A stretch of DNA of 64,000 nucleotides from Halopelagius fulvigenes (lineage in GTDB: Archaea > Halobacteriota > Halobacteria > Halobacteriales > Haloferacaceae), in contig NZ_JBHSXH010000011.1 of NCBI RefSeq assembly GCF_042662625.1, positions 248,001-312,000 on the forward strand, read 5' to 3'. The position numbers and the translations under genes were made by a program. The notes beneath the pieces were generated by a model, which was given only the letters and a program-made list of their open reading frames with translations, made no database searches and was not told the DNA's origin. This document shows positions 54,314-62,757 of the stretch, piece by piece (positions within the stretch are counted from its first letter, which is position 1; each line of letters begins with the position of its first letter).

Positions 54314-54505
54314 GATGTGGGGTGACTCGCTGACTTCCACCGACGGGACGGTGAAGGGAGGCGTTCCGTGCCTGGACCGCGAAGCCTATCTGAGCGTCGT
54401 TCGACGGCGAGTGAGGCCACGAGGCTCGGGCGATGCTCGCACTCCTTCGAGCGTTGAGCGGCCGAAAAGGCGGAGACGCGGACTGTCGGGCGCGTCTATC
54501 GGTGC

Positions 54506-55438
54506 TTACAGGCGGTCCATGTCCTGGAGGATTTCGCGGAGGTGGTCGCGTTCCTCCGGGTCGAGGGTCTGGGCGGGGGGACGGACGGTGTCGTGTTCGA
54601 AGACGCCCTGCATCTGGAGTGCGGCTTTGATGCGGTTGCGGTTGCGGCCAACCGGTTCGCCGAACAGGAAGTTCGTGAGCGGGAGCATCTCCGAGCGGAG
54701 TTCCCTCGCGCGCTCTATCTCGCCCTCGCGGACGGCGCGGAGTTTCTCGACGTGCATGTCGGGAATAAGGTTGGCGTAGGAGATGAGGGCGGTTTCGGCT
54801 CCGAGGAGGTAGGAGTGATAGAGGAACACGTCCTCGCCGGTCATGAGGGTGAACTCGTCGCGGTAGGGTTCGAGCGCGCGAACCGTCTCCTCGTAGCGGG
54901 TGACGTCGAAGGTGGCGTTTTTGAGGGCGACCACGCCGTCCAGTTTACAGAGTTCGACGTAGGCGCTGACCGGTTGGGCGATGTCGCCGAAGTTGCCGAA
55001 CTGGAAGGCGATGAGGGGGATGTCCACGGCGTCGGCGATGTCGCTGTAGTACTCAACGATTATGTTGGGGTCGCCGTGGCTGTAGACGTCGATGGGGACG
55101 GGCATGAGGGCGTCCGCGCCGGCCGCTTCGGCTCGCTTCGCCTCTTCGACGGCCATGGCGGTACTCTCGCCGTGGATGCCCGAGAACACCATCGCATCCT
55201 CGGAGGCTTCCTGGTGGATTTCGATGACTCGTTCCTTGTCCTCCGGGGGAGACATCTTGCATTCGCCGGAGTGAGCGTTCGCGACGGTGGCGACGATGCC
55301 GTCCGTGGAGGTGAGATTACGGATGTGTCCGTACAGGTCGTCCTCCGCGACTTCGAGGTCGGGCGTCAGTGGAGTGACGGTCGCCGGGATGACTCCGCCT
55401 TTGATAGCGTCTTTTACTTGCTTGTAGCTCTCTCGCAT
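54506..55438 (-). CDS. DHDPS/NAL-superfamily lyase
   Basis: A 310-residue TIM-barrel aldolase-like protein. The Schiff-base lysine is in GVVALKNATFDV, and GVIPATVTPLTPD marks the N-terminus of the family. The catalytic tyrosine of the Y-N-x-P motif is replaced (LIAFQFGNFGD), so the proton relay must differ. It is a distant paralogue of the gene at 51044. Roles could be keto-deoxy sugar-acid cleavage or dehydration. ATG 55438 is chosen at the start of homology, with AGTATTATG about 30 bases upstream; the open frame extends to 56095 without support. Confidence 0.85.
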   Translation of the reverse strand: MRESYKQVKDAIKGGVIPATVTPLTPDLEVAEDDLYGHIRNLTSTDGIVATVANAHSGECKMSPPEDKERVIEIHQEASEDAMVFSGIHGESTAMAVEEAKRAEAAGADALMPVPIDVYSHGDPNIIVEYYSDIADAVDIPLIAFQFGNFGDIAQPVSAYVELCKLDGVVALKNATFDVTRYEETVRALEPYRDEFTLMTGEDVFLYHSYLLGAETALISYANLIPDMHVEKLRAVREGEIERARELRSEMLPLTNFLFGEPVGRNRNRIKAALQMQGVFEHDTVRPPAQTLDPEERDHLREILQDMDRL

Positions 55439-55466
55439 GCTTCGGTGGAACGACGCGTAGCACCCA

Positions 55467-55475
55467 CATAATACT
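55467..55475 (-). promoter_or_regulatory. TATA-like box of the second DHDPS-family gene
   Basis: AGTATTATG on the minus strand lies 29-37 bases before the ATG at 55438. Confidence 0.45.
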
Positions 55476-55621
55476 TGGGTCTCTAGGCAGTCCGCTCGGA
55501 GACGGCGCACTCTCCCGACGGTGGCCGCGTTCCGTCCCGTCGCCGACGGGCGAGAAATTCGCCCCCCTGGTCCCGTACGCCGCCGGCAAACGTTCTTGTA
55601 CCGTCGGTCGTATCTTCGAGT

Positions 55622-55996
55622 ATGTCGAATCAGGCTCACATTCGAATCGAGGACGAATCGGTGTTCCTCGCCGTCGAGGATCGGCGTCTCGACGTCGGGT
55701 CGCTCTCGGACGTGTACGACCTCGTCGGCGGCGAGTCCTACACCATCGAGTACGATAAGCGCGCGGCGTCGGTCCCGTGGGTCGAGACGGACGACGACCG
55801 GACGTTCACGTTCGAGGTCCGCGAGGCGATGGACGGACTGCCGTTCGGCGGCGGGTACGCCGAACGCGTCGCCGACGCGTCGATGGAACCGACGGAGTCG
55901 GGCGTCCCCGAACGGACCGAAGTGTTCGCCGACGTTCTGATGCAGATCTGGGACTCGAAGGGGAACCCGGAGGAGTTGGCCGAATACCACGAGTAG
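55622..55996 (+). CDS. Small haloarchaeal protein of unknown function
   Basis: A 124-residue acidic soluble protein without signal peptide or membrane helix. Visible features are a beta-rich N-terminal half (HIRIEDESVFLAVEDRRLDVGSL) and a C-terminal segment with helical propensity (ERTEVFADVLMQIWDSKGNPEELAEYHE). The codon pattern is that of a real haloarchaeal gene and the start ATG is clear. It is divergent from the DHDPS-family gene. No family or function was recognised. Confidence 0.65.
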   Translation: MSNQAHIRIEDESVFLAVEDRRLDVGSLSDVYDLVGGESYTIEYDKRAASVPWVETDDDRTFTFEVREAMDGLPFGGGYAERVADASMEPTESGVPERTEVFADVLMQIWDSKGNPEELAEYHE

Positions 55997-56742
55997 CGTT
56001 CTCTCTGTCGTAAGCGCTCGGAAATCCGGTCGAAGAACGATGAACGTGTTCGCTCGCCGAGTAGCGGCTAATATACTAGCGAAGAAGGCTCTCATCGATT
56101 TAGGGACCGCTCCCGTATTGCGTCCCGTGTAACGCCCGAGTAAAGAACCTCGATTCTTTCGGAGCTATCGAGGGAATGGTCGCTTCAATACTAGTGCTGG
56201 TGATGCCTGCGATGGGGAACGACGCCGCTGAGGTCTATCTGATAGACTACGTTCTCCAATCAAACTCGTCTCTGAAAACGCCGTTCTTCTGGACCTTCTG
56301 CTCCTCATCGTTTCGTCCACGATCGTCGTCGTGCACCGTAACGCGATAGTCGAACTGCTCTCTTAGACGGTGACGGCATCTGATACCTTCGAGTAGGGGT
56401 GTTCTGCTTCGCGTTCGCAGTGGATTCATTACGTCCTTAAATTTGATATAGCGAAATAAGATACATGACATGCTCTGAAACGGAGGAAGGCAAAGATTCG
56501 ACGGGTAGCGGGGCCGTATCACTAGAATCAGAATCTCAGTATCTCACTTGGGCTTAGTTTATTAAGCCCAAGTGGGTTTGGGCGGGGCGATGCCGTACCC
56601 CGATACCGAACGTTTACTGCAGGCGAGATGGGGGGTTAGAGACGTCGAGGAGGATGGCCGACGCAGTTTAGAAGAATCTCGCTGGGATTCACAGAAATAC
56701 GGGTCTTCGACACGCGGCCTGACCGACGACGGAGAGACGGTT
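55997..56742. other. Lower-GC intergenic region with a perfect hairpin
   Basis: About 750 bases with lower GC than the flanks and no gene that I can support. The frame at 56247-56522 (minus, 91 codons) has basic and aspartate-rich segments but no recognised family; it could be a decayed remnant. A 12-bp perfect inverted repeat is at 56545-56574. Confidence 0.5.
56545..56574. repeat. 12-bp perfect inverted repeat (hairpin)
   Basis: CACTTGGGCTTA and TAAGCCCAAGTG are separated by the 6-base loop GTTTAT. The 12-bp stem is the longest perfect inverted repeat noticed in the window. It lies about 170 bases beyond the stop of the fructose-bisphosphatase gene, so a terminator, an operator or a remnant of a mobile element are all possible. 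Confidence 0.6.
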
Positions 56743-57585
56743 CTACGAACTGCTGTCGATCGCCGCCACGCGTTCGACCAGTTCCGGCGACCCAAGCACC
56801 GTCGGGACCGACTGGTGGAGTTCAGTGGGCGAGACGTCGAGTATCGACTGCGACCCGTCGGAGGACGCTCCGCCGGCGCGTTCGACGATGTACGCCACCG
56901 GGTTCGACTCGTACTGCAGTCTGAGGTCACCGGAGGGCGCGGAATCGCGACTGGGGTACGTGAGTACGCCCCCGTGGGTGAGGAGTTGCGCGGCGTCGGC
57001 GACCATCGCACCGCTGTATCGGAGTTTGTACGCCTTCCCCAACTCGTCGAGCGTCGAGAGCAGTTCGTCCGACAACTCCCTCCGGTTACCTGCGTAGCCG
57101 TAGATGTCCGGGTCGTCCGGAAGCGAAACCGGTTCGCTGTCCACGGCTTCGCCGTCCGAGAGGACGTACCGAGTCACGCCGTCGTCGGTCGCGACCGTCG
57201 CCGTGGTGTACGACCCGTAGAGCACCAGTACCGCCGCGACGAGGTCCCGGCCCCGGGCGGGAAGTGGTGCGTCGTACACGCCGAGTATCGTACCGGTGAC
57301 GGAGTTCGAGAGCAGGTTCGACGACCCGTCGAGGGGGTCGATGCTGACCCCGTAGCCCTCGCCGACGTCGACGACGTCGGAACGCTCCTCGCTGGCGTAC
57401 GCGCCGACCGCGTCCGTCCCGGTCAACGCGTCGTAGAACACGCCGTCCACCCAGTCGTCGGCGTCGATCTGCTCGTCGCCGGTCGGGTTCGTCGCGCCGG
57501 TCTTGTTCCGGTGGTCGTGGAGGTGCGTCCTGACGGTCCCGGTCGCCTCCGCAATCGACTCGATGAGCCAGTCGGTTGAGTCCAT
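56743..57585 (-). CDS. fbp: Fructose-1,6-bisphosphatase, class I-like
   Basis: A 280-residue phosphatase of the FBPase/inositol-monophosphatase superfamily. The metal-binding core is seen in E66-E67 (YASEERSD) and D83-x2-D86-G in IDPLDGSSN, and the downstream KLRYSGAMVADAAQLL resembles the substrate site of class I FBPases. It would dephosphorylate fructose 1,6-bisphosphate in gluconeogenesis, needed when pyruvate and triose phosphate come from sugar acids. ATG 57585 is chosen because homology starts at MDSTDWLIESIAEATGTVR; the frame is open to 57759. No clear TATA element is seen, so the start is less sure. Confidence 0.87.
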   Translation of the reverse strand: MDSTDWLIESIAEATGTVRTHLHDHRNKTGATNPTGDEQIDADDWVDGVFYDALTGTDAVGAYASEERSDVVDVGEGYGVSIDPLDGSSNLLSNSVTGTILGVYDAPLPARGRDLVAAVLVLYGSYTTATVATDDGVTRYVLSDGEAVDSEPVSLPDDPDIYGYAGNRRELSDELLSTLDELGKAYKLRYSGAMVADAAQLLTHGGVLTYPSRDSAPSGDLRLQYESNPVAYIVERAGGASSDGSQSILDVSPTELHQSVPTVLGSPELVERVAAIDSSS

Positions 57586-57886
57586 GTGGGTAGTTAGTTC
57601 CCGTTCGCGGTAGAGGTACATGGCTGTTCTGCCAGGACCGACTTTGCGGGGTCGACTGGCGTGAGCCTCTTCGCCGAGAGTGTTCTTCCCTCCTCCTGCA
57701 CTCGACGTATATCCCATAGTACGATACAGATGCGGTGGTCTCAGTAGTGAGACCGACACCCCGATGCGTACGTAGCGTCTCCTTCCGAGAGTTCGTCAGT
57801 GCAACGTGACCGAACTAGCCGTGCAGTGGTCATGCTGAATCCGTATCGGAGTCAGTGCTCGACAGCATGATCTGTTGGTAGCCTCC
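57586..57886. other. Intergenic region, no gene recognised
   Basis: About 300 bases between FBPase and the Tat-exported protein. It contains the open upstream extension of the FBPase frame, which has no homology, and no other visible structure. Confidence 0.4.
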
Positions 57887-58486
57887 TCAGTTATCCTCCG
57901 CGCCGAGCTTTCGTTTGAATAGCTCGAGTAAGTCTGAATTCAGGGTCTCGGTCCCGTAGACCCTAACAGAGTCGAACCCGGCGTAGCCGTGATGTCCGTC
58001 TTCGTCGCGTTCCCAGTAGAGCCATCCCGTCTCCTCCCCGCCGTCGAATCCAGTGTCGTCGACCGGGAAGCGTAGAACGAGCATCTCATGACTCTCGCCG
58101 GACGCGCCTTCGACTCGAGTAATCTCTCCCTCGTCGAGGGGTCGTGCACCCTCTCCCTTCTGGAGGGTAAACCGCGAACCGAACCGATAGCGGACGGATT
58201 CGTCGGCGGGGTTGAACGTCGTGCGTTCGCCGTCGCTGCCGAGGAACTCGGAAGGGTGTACGGCGACCGACACCGACTCGTGTTCCGCCGCGTCGAGGAA
58301 GTTCTCCTCGTTTCCGGGCTGAACATCGATGTCGAGTTCGACCGGGAAGTGCGCCGCCGCAACGCCACCCAGGGCGGGAACGGCAGCGACCGTTGCCGCC
58401 GCACCGAGCGTCCCTTTCAGGAGTCGTCGCCGTGTCGTAGAGTTACACGTCGCTTCGTCAACCCGACTTGGTTGTCCCTTGCTCAT
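57887..58486 (-). CDS. Tat-exported protein of unknown function
   Basis: A 199-residue protein with a clear twin-arginine signal (TRRRLLKGTLGAAATVAAVPALGGVAAA, of which TRRRLLKG is the Tat core) and probable cleavage after VAAA. No lipobox cysteine is present, so it is probably released or attached by other means. The mature part is acidic and beta-rich (HFPVELDIDVQPGNEENFLDA and YRFGSRFTLQKGEGARPLD). The signature of a known enzyme was not seen. It is divergent from the membrane-protein gene at 58867. Confidence 0.8.
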   Translation of the reverse strand: MSKGQPSRVDEATCNSTTRRRLLKGTLGAAATVAAVPALGGVAAAHFPVELDIDVQPGNEENFLDAAEHESVSVAVHPSEFLGSDGERTTFNPADESVRYRFGSRFTLQKGEGARPLDEGEITRVEGASGESHEMLVLRFPVDDTGFDGGEETGWLYWERDEDGHHGYAGFDSVRVYGTETLNSDLLELFKRKLGAEDN

Positions 58487-58866
58487 TGCAACGAACCGTG
58501 GTGCGAAGCCCGGTAGTATGGCGATTCTGGTCCGACTAGCGAACGTAATCCGCGACGGACGGGTCCTTCATCACGAGGAGAAAGGCAGTAAGAACGCCTC
58601 GCGATACCGAGAGACTACCTGGTACTGCCGAACAGGGGTCCGTACGAATCGACTAACTCCGATTCGCAGAACTCGAAGTACCAGCGCACTGAACGGTGAC
58701 GAAGCGGTTCCTGAAGTTTTGCGTCAGACGCACGGCGTCTCCGTCTGACGGTTTTACCCAATATCCGCACAGCTGACCGGATTAATGTCGCATTATCCTC
58801 ACCTCAGGGACCCGTTTACGAGTTATAGTCTCCGTTATTAATACAAACGAATCTGTACGGGGAGTC
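58487..58866. other. Divergent promoter region with a 9-bp hairpin
   Basis: About 380 bases without a gene. CGTCAGACG (58722-58730) and CGTCTGACG (58742-58750) form a perfect 9-bp inverted repeat with an 11-base loop. TTATTAATA at 58835-58843 is a TATA element 24-32 bases before the GTG at 58867. Confidence 0.55.
58722..58750. repeat. 9-bp inverted repeat upstream of the membrane glycosyltransferase-like gene
   Basis: CGTCAGACG and CGTCTGACG are separated by 11 bases. It lies about 117 bases upstream of the GTG start codon at 58867, so it may be an operator or the terminator of an unseen transcript. Confidence 0.5.
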
Positions 58867-60252
58867 GTGAGCAGGAAACACTTGGACGCCGCTCTGAGCT
58901 TGGAGTGGTTGCCCGCCTTCGCTCCTCTCGACCATTGGTTCGCTCTCCCGGTTCTGACTGCCGGAGTCGTAGAGCTATACTTTTTGTTCGACATCACGCT
59001 CGGAAGCGCTCGACCGCCGATGACGCCCGACGCGGGGATATTCCAGCACATCGGCTGGTTCCTGACGAGAGGTGCCCGCCTGTACGCGGACGCGTGGGAG
59101 GTGAAACCCCCGCTCTCGTTCGAGACGACCGGGATCCTCGCCCTCCTCGCGGGGGGTGACGTGTATCTCCTCCACCTCCTGAGCGTGCTGCTGATGATGG
59201 TCGTCGCCTGCAGCATCGTGGGGCTCGTCGCCGCCCTCGTCTGGCACTCCACGCGCGACCGGTTCGCCGCGTCCATCGCGGGATTCTCGATGTTCCTCCT
59301 GCCGGGGTTCTTGGTTCGGCCGGCTTACGGCTTCAAAGCGAAGTACATGGTACTGTTCGCGGGATTAGTGGCGATTTACGCCTACACCCGCGGGTATCCC
59401 GCGCTCAGCGGTGCGGCCGCCGCGGCCAGCGTCGGGTACTGGCAGGCGGCGATTATCTTCCCGTGTCTCGTCGTCGGCATGGCCCTCAGAGACGGCGACC
59501 GGACGAACCTCGTTCGCACCGTCGCCGGCGGCGTCGCGTTCACCGCCGCGATGCTGTTACCGGTGTACCTCCTCTGGAACTCGACGTCGGAGATGCTGGT
59601 ACAGGCCGTCCTCGTCCCGCTGACGGTGGGTGAATCGACGCCGCTCCTGAACCGTCTCGCCGGCGGCGTCATCCACTTCAAGTGGGCCTCACCGTTCGTC
59701 CTTCTCGGCGCGGCCGGCCTCGTCAGAGTCGCGGTGGACGTTCTGACCGACCGGAACGACCCTATCGGACGGGACGAGTGGTGGATTCTCGCCGGAGGGG
59801 CATGGTTCGGATTCTTCATCCTCTTCGTCGATTTCGAGGTCGGCGGGTACACGGACCTGATTCCGTGCTTGGGGTTCCTCGCTATCGGCGTCGGTGTCGT
59901 CGCCGCGCGTCTCGACGACGCCCGTCGACGACGGTACCTCGGCGGCGCGATCGCGGCCGTTCTCGTCGTGAACATCGTCCTGTTGGGAAGCCTCGGACTC
60001 GTGTTCTCGCCCGTCGAAACGCCGGGCCCGGTCCCCATGGAAGACCTGCAGACGAACGACCGGGCCGAGGAGGTGGAAGCGGTCGGTTCCGTGCCCGAAG
60101 TCCGGTACATCTACTGGAACCGCATCGAACCCTCGACGTGCCACTACCGACTCTCCGTGATGGAGGTTCAGTGGCTCGAAAAGACGAAACCGTACTCCGG
60201 GCAGAGCTGCATGGACTTCGCAACCGCGCGAAAAGCTCTCGGAAGCGGCTGA
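58867..60252 (+). CDS. Polytopic membrane protein, PMT/ArnT-like glycosyltransferase candidate
   Basis: A 461-residue protein with about ten to twelve hydrophobic segments and a hydrophilic C-terminus with three cysteines. The N-terminal loop after helix 1 has MTPDAGIFQHIGWFLTRG and LYADAWEVKPPLSFET, a pattern found in lipid-linked-sugar glycosyltransferases of the GT39/GT83 (PMT/ArnT) class and in haloarchaeal homologues. It would transfer a sugar from a dolichol-phosphate donor to an acceptor facing outwards. It starts at GTG 58867, supported by TTATTAATA 24-32 bases upstream. Assignment is by pattern only. Confidence 0.75.
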   Translation: MSRKHLDAALSLEWLPAFAPLDHWFALPVLTAGVVELYFLFDITLGSARPPMTPDAGIFQHIGWFLTRGARLYADAWEVKPPLSFETTGILALLAGGDVYLLHLLSVLLMMVVACSIVGLVAALVWHSTRDRFAASIAGFSMFLLPGFLVRPAYGFKAKYMVLFAGLVAIYAYTRGYPALSGAAAAASVGYWQAAIIFPCLVVGMALRDGDRTNLVRTVAGGVAFTAAMLLPVYLLWNSTSEMLVQAVLVPLTVGESTPLLNRLAGGVIHFKWASPFVLLGAAGLVRVAVDVLTDRNDPIGRDEWWILAGGAWFGFFILFVDFEVGGYTDLIPCLGFLAIGVGVVAARLDDARRRRYLGGAIAAVLVVNIVLLGSLGLVFSPVETPGPVPMEDLQTNDRAEEVEAVGSVPEVRYIYWNRIEPSTCHYRLSVMEVQWLEKTKPYSGQSCMDFATARKALGSG

Positions 60253-60955
60253 CCCCCGTTTTCGACCGTCTCGCGTGTTTCGGTAGTGCACTACTTCTCC
60301 TCGTAGCGGAACGGTCGTCTCGCAACTCGACGGCCTCCCGACCGTCGCTGGTTCGACTCCGCCGGAACCGGCACCGAACGCCCATTGCTCGGTGACGAGC
60401 GGAGGAGGAATTCCAGTCACGCTGGAATTTCGTAGTCCGACTAATAGATTCGTGTGTTACAGGAATACAGGTGTAATACCCCGGAGACGGATAGTGCGCG
60501 GAGAGGGCGGGGGATATTCCGGCGTCGGCGAGTTCTGTGCGTCTCTCACCGAGTAGAATTTGCGCCGGACAGCACAGTGCACACACATTTAATTGGATGA
60601 GTAAACAGTTGCGTTTTCTGCCGAGATAGAACTAGTCAAGATATAAGGGTATACAACTAACTTACTGTGAAGAAAGGCGACTACTGCTCTTATTTTCTAG
60701 TGTAGATATTATAGTACAATTCCCACGTCGAACGACCCGACTGTCGTCGTATGATAAATTATATTCGCAAATGTGCTATCACTCTCTTTCTCGCACCGGT
60801 TTCGCCGGGAGAGGACGCTTTTGTGCGGGAGGGGCGAAGCTGTCCGCTGAATCTTCCCGGGCAGGCAAGCGAGGCGGCTGAGTCGATACGAGGGGCGGAC
60901 GCTCGTTCCGGAACCCGACGGTTTTAGGGTCTGGCCGAGAACAGTCCCGTCGAGA
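60253..60955. other. Intergenic region, AT-rich in the right half
   Basis: About 700 bases with no supported gene. The segment 60590-60780 is markedly AT-rich with runs such as TATTATAGTACAATT. An antisense frame (60779-61165) is a shadow of the MFS gene. GGTTTTAG at about 60921-60928 may be the MFS promoter. Confidence 0.45.
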
Positions 60956-62146
60956 ATGGGTATCTACCGAGTCGTATCGCTGATCTTCGTCTGGCAGTTG
61001 GCCGCGAGCATCTGCTACTATGCGGTGTTCGCGGCGACGCCGTTCTTCCGCGACCAGTTCGGACTCTCGGGGGCGGCCGTCGGGTTGGTCGTCACGTCGC
61101 TCACCCTCGGGTACGCGGTGTTTCTGCTCCCCCTGGGAGCGCTCACGGACCGGTTCGGCGAACACCGAACGCTCACCGTCGGCTTGCTCGGACTCTCCCT
61201 CGGATCGATTTTCGTCGCGCAGGCGTGGTCGTACCCCGCGTTGCTCGTCAGCGCGTTCCTGCTCGGGTCGCTCTACGGGACGGCGATGCCAGGGACGAAC
61301 AAGGCGATCTTCGACAGCACGCCGCCCGGACGGCAGAACCTCGCCGTCGGAGTGAAACAGGTCGGCGTCACCGCCGGAAGCGGGGCGAGTGCGCTGCTCG
61401 TCACCGGCATCGCCGGCGTGCTGTACTGGGAGGTGGGCTTCTACGCCGCGGCGGCGAGCGGGTTGGCCGTCGCGGTGGCGTTCTGGTTCGTCTACCGCGG
61501 ATCCGGCAGCGCCGAGGAGGCGAGCTACCCCGACTTCGGCCGACTGCTCGGGAATCGACCGTACCGCTCGCTCGCCGCCGCCGGCGTCTGCCTCGGCGCG
61601 GGCCTGTTCACCACCACCGGATACACGATACTCTACATCGACGAGTCGGTGGGCGCGTCCGTCGCCTTCGGCGGTATCGTCCTCGCGGCACTACAGGTGT
61701 CCGGAAGCGCCGGGCGGGTCGTCACGGGGTGGTTGAGCGACGCGCTCCCGGGCGAGCCTCGCCGCCGAATCGGCTCGATTCTGCTCGTCCAGTCGCTCGC
61801 CAGCGCGGCGCTGTTCGTCGGCGTCGCCTTCGTCGAGGGGACGACGCTCGCCACGGCGGCGTTCGTCATCCTCGGCTTCTTCGTCCTCGGGTTCACCGGG
61901 GTCTACTACTCCTGTATGGCGACGCTCGTCTCGGCGGACGAGATGGGCGGCGCGACGGGCGGCGGGCAGTTGGCGCTCACGTCGGGTGCGCTCTTCGCGC
62001 CGCCGGCGTTCGGCTACCTCTCGGACGCCGTCGGCTACCGGTGGAGTTGGCTCATGCTCGCGGCGCTTGCACTCGTCGGCGCTGGGTTCGTCGTCCGAGT
62101 CATCCTCACCGAACCGCCGGAGAACGTCACCGCCGCCGCGGACTGA
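60956..62146 (+). CDS. Major facilitator superfamily transporter
   Basis: A 396-residue transporter with twelve predicted helices. The MFS loop 2-3 motif is GALTDRFGEHRTL, and the central loop lies at about residues 175-195. A second copy of the loop motif is GWLSDALPGEPRRRIG. The substrate is unknown. ATG 60956 follows a GGTTTTAG element by about 30 bases. It is followed on the same strand by a tautomerase gene 66 bases downstream, perhaps in one transcript. Confidence 0.92.
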   Translation: MGIYRVVSLIFVWQLAASICYYAVFAATPFFRDQFGLSGAAVGLVVTSLTLGYAVFLLPLGALTDRFGEHRTLTVGLLGLSLGSIFVAQAWSYPALLVSAFLLGSLYGTAMPGTNKAIFDSTPPGRQNLAVGVKQVGVTAGSGASALLVTGIAGVLYWEVGFYAAAASGLAVAVAFWFVYRGSGSAEEASYPDFGRLLGNRPYRSLAAAGVCLGAGLFTTTGYTILYIDESVGASVAFGGIVLAALQVSGSAGRVVTGWLSDALPGEPRRRIGSILLVQSLASAALFVGVAFVEGTTLATAAFVILGFFVLGFTGVYYSCMATLVSADEMGGATGGGQLALTSGALFAPPAFGYLSDAVGYRWSWLMLAALALVGAGFVVRVILTEPPENVTAAAD

Positions 62147-62211
62147 GCGCGGAGGCGCGAGTGCGAGGAACAGGAGTACAACTAACACCGGCGGGCGCGT
62201 CCGTCCGCCCG

Positions 62212-62592
62212 ATGCCGTATCTCGCACTCGATACGACGGCCGACCTCACCGCGGAGGAACGACGGGAGGCGACGGAGACGCTCACCGACATCTACACCGA
62301 GGAGATGGCGACGACGGCCGGCCACGTCGCCGTCGCCGTCCGGGAGCATCCGTCGACGGCGATGTCCATCGGTCGGGCCGTCGAGGGACCGATAGCCGTG
62401 TTGGACGCCGACGTTCGGCGGGGCCGGTCGTTCGAACGGCGGCGGGCGTTCGCCGTCGCCGTCGTCGATTGGCTCTGCGAGTCGTGGGCGGTACCGCGTC
62501 CGAACCTGAAAGTCGCGTTCACCGAACACGACGGCGACCAACTCATGGGCGCGGACCGCGTCGGCGGCGAGTGGTCCCCCGACGAGGGGTAA
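62212..62592 (+). CDS. Tautomerase-superfamily protein
   Basis: A 126-residue protein beginning MPYLALDTTADLT. Proline as residue 2 becomes the N-terminal catalytic residue after removal of methionine, the hallmark of the tautomerase (4-OT/MIF) superfamily. The length is about double a 4-OT monomer, closer to two fused beta-alpha-beta units. The family isomerises keto-enol forms of substrates; the substrate is unknown. The ATG at 62212 gives the proline at position 2, which decides the start against the much longer open frame. Confidence 0.8.
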   Translation: MPYLALDTTADLTAEERREATETLTDIYTEEMATTAGHVAVAVREHPSTAMSIGRAVEGPIAVLDADVRRGRSFERRRAFAVAVVDWLCESWAVPRPNLKVAFTEHDGDQLMGADRVGGEWSPDEG

Positions 62593-62757
62593 CCGACGCC
62601 GCGACTGCCGGTGCGGCGACCGGTCGGCCGAGCCCGATCGCGGCGCTCAAGGGCGCGTTCGGCTTCTCCGGCGATTCGGTGCCGAAGGCGGGCGAAGCCG
62701 AAGGGAAGTAGCGACGCGACGCGCAACTGTTTTTTCGGTCGCCTGCGGACCGGTACC

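Larger units (their letters stand above)
54025..54505. other. Convergent intergenic region with three perfect palindromes
   Basis: The 481 bases between two convergent genes contain no supported gene; the open frame beginning at 54315 is arginine/serine-rich without motif. Three perfect GTTCCC-N5-GGGAAC palindromes lie at 54055, 54185 and 54297, and an AT-richer segment lies at 54215-54290. As no gene starts here, the palindromes could control an unrecognised RNA, act in termination or serve in DNA architecture. Confidence 0.6.

Noticed and set aside
56247..56522. 91-codon minus-strand frame, possible transposase fragment
   Set aside because: Neither catalytic residues nor a family pattern could be identified; kept only as a note in the intergenic entry.
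60350..60372. GGTTCGACTCC resembling a tRNA T-loop
   Set aside because: The flanking bases do not form a T-stem and no acceptor, D or anticodon arms are found upstream.
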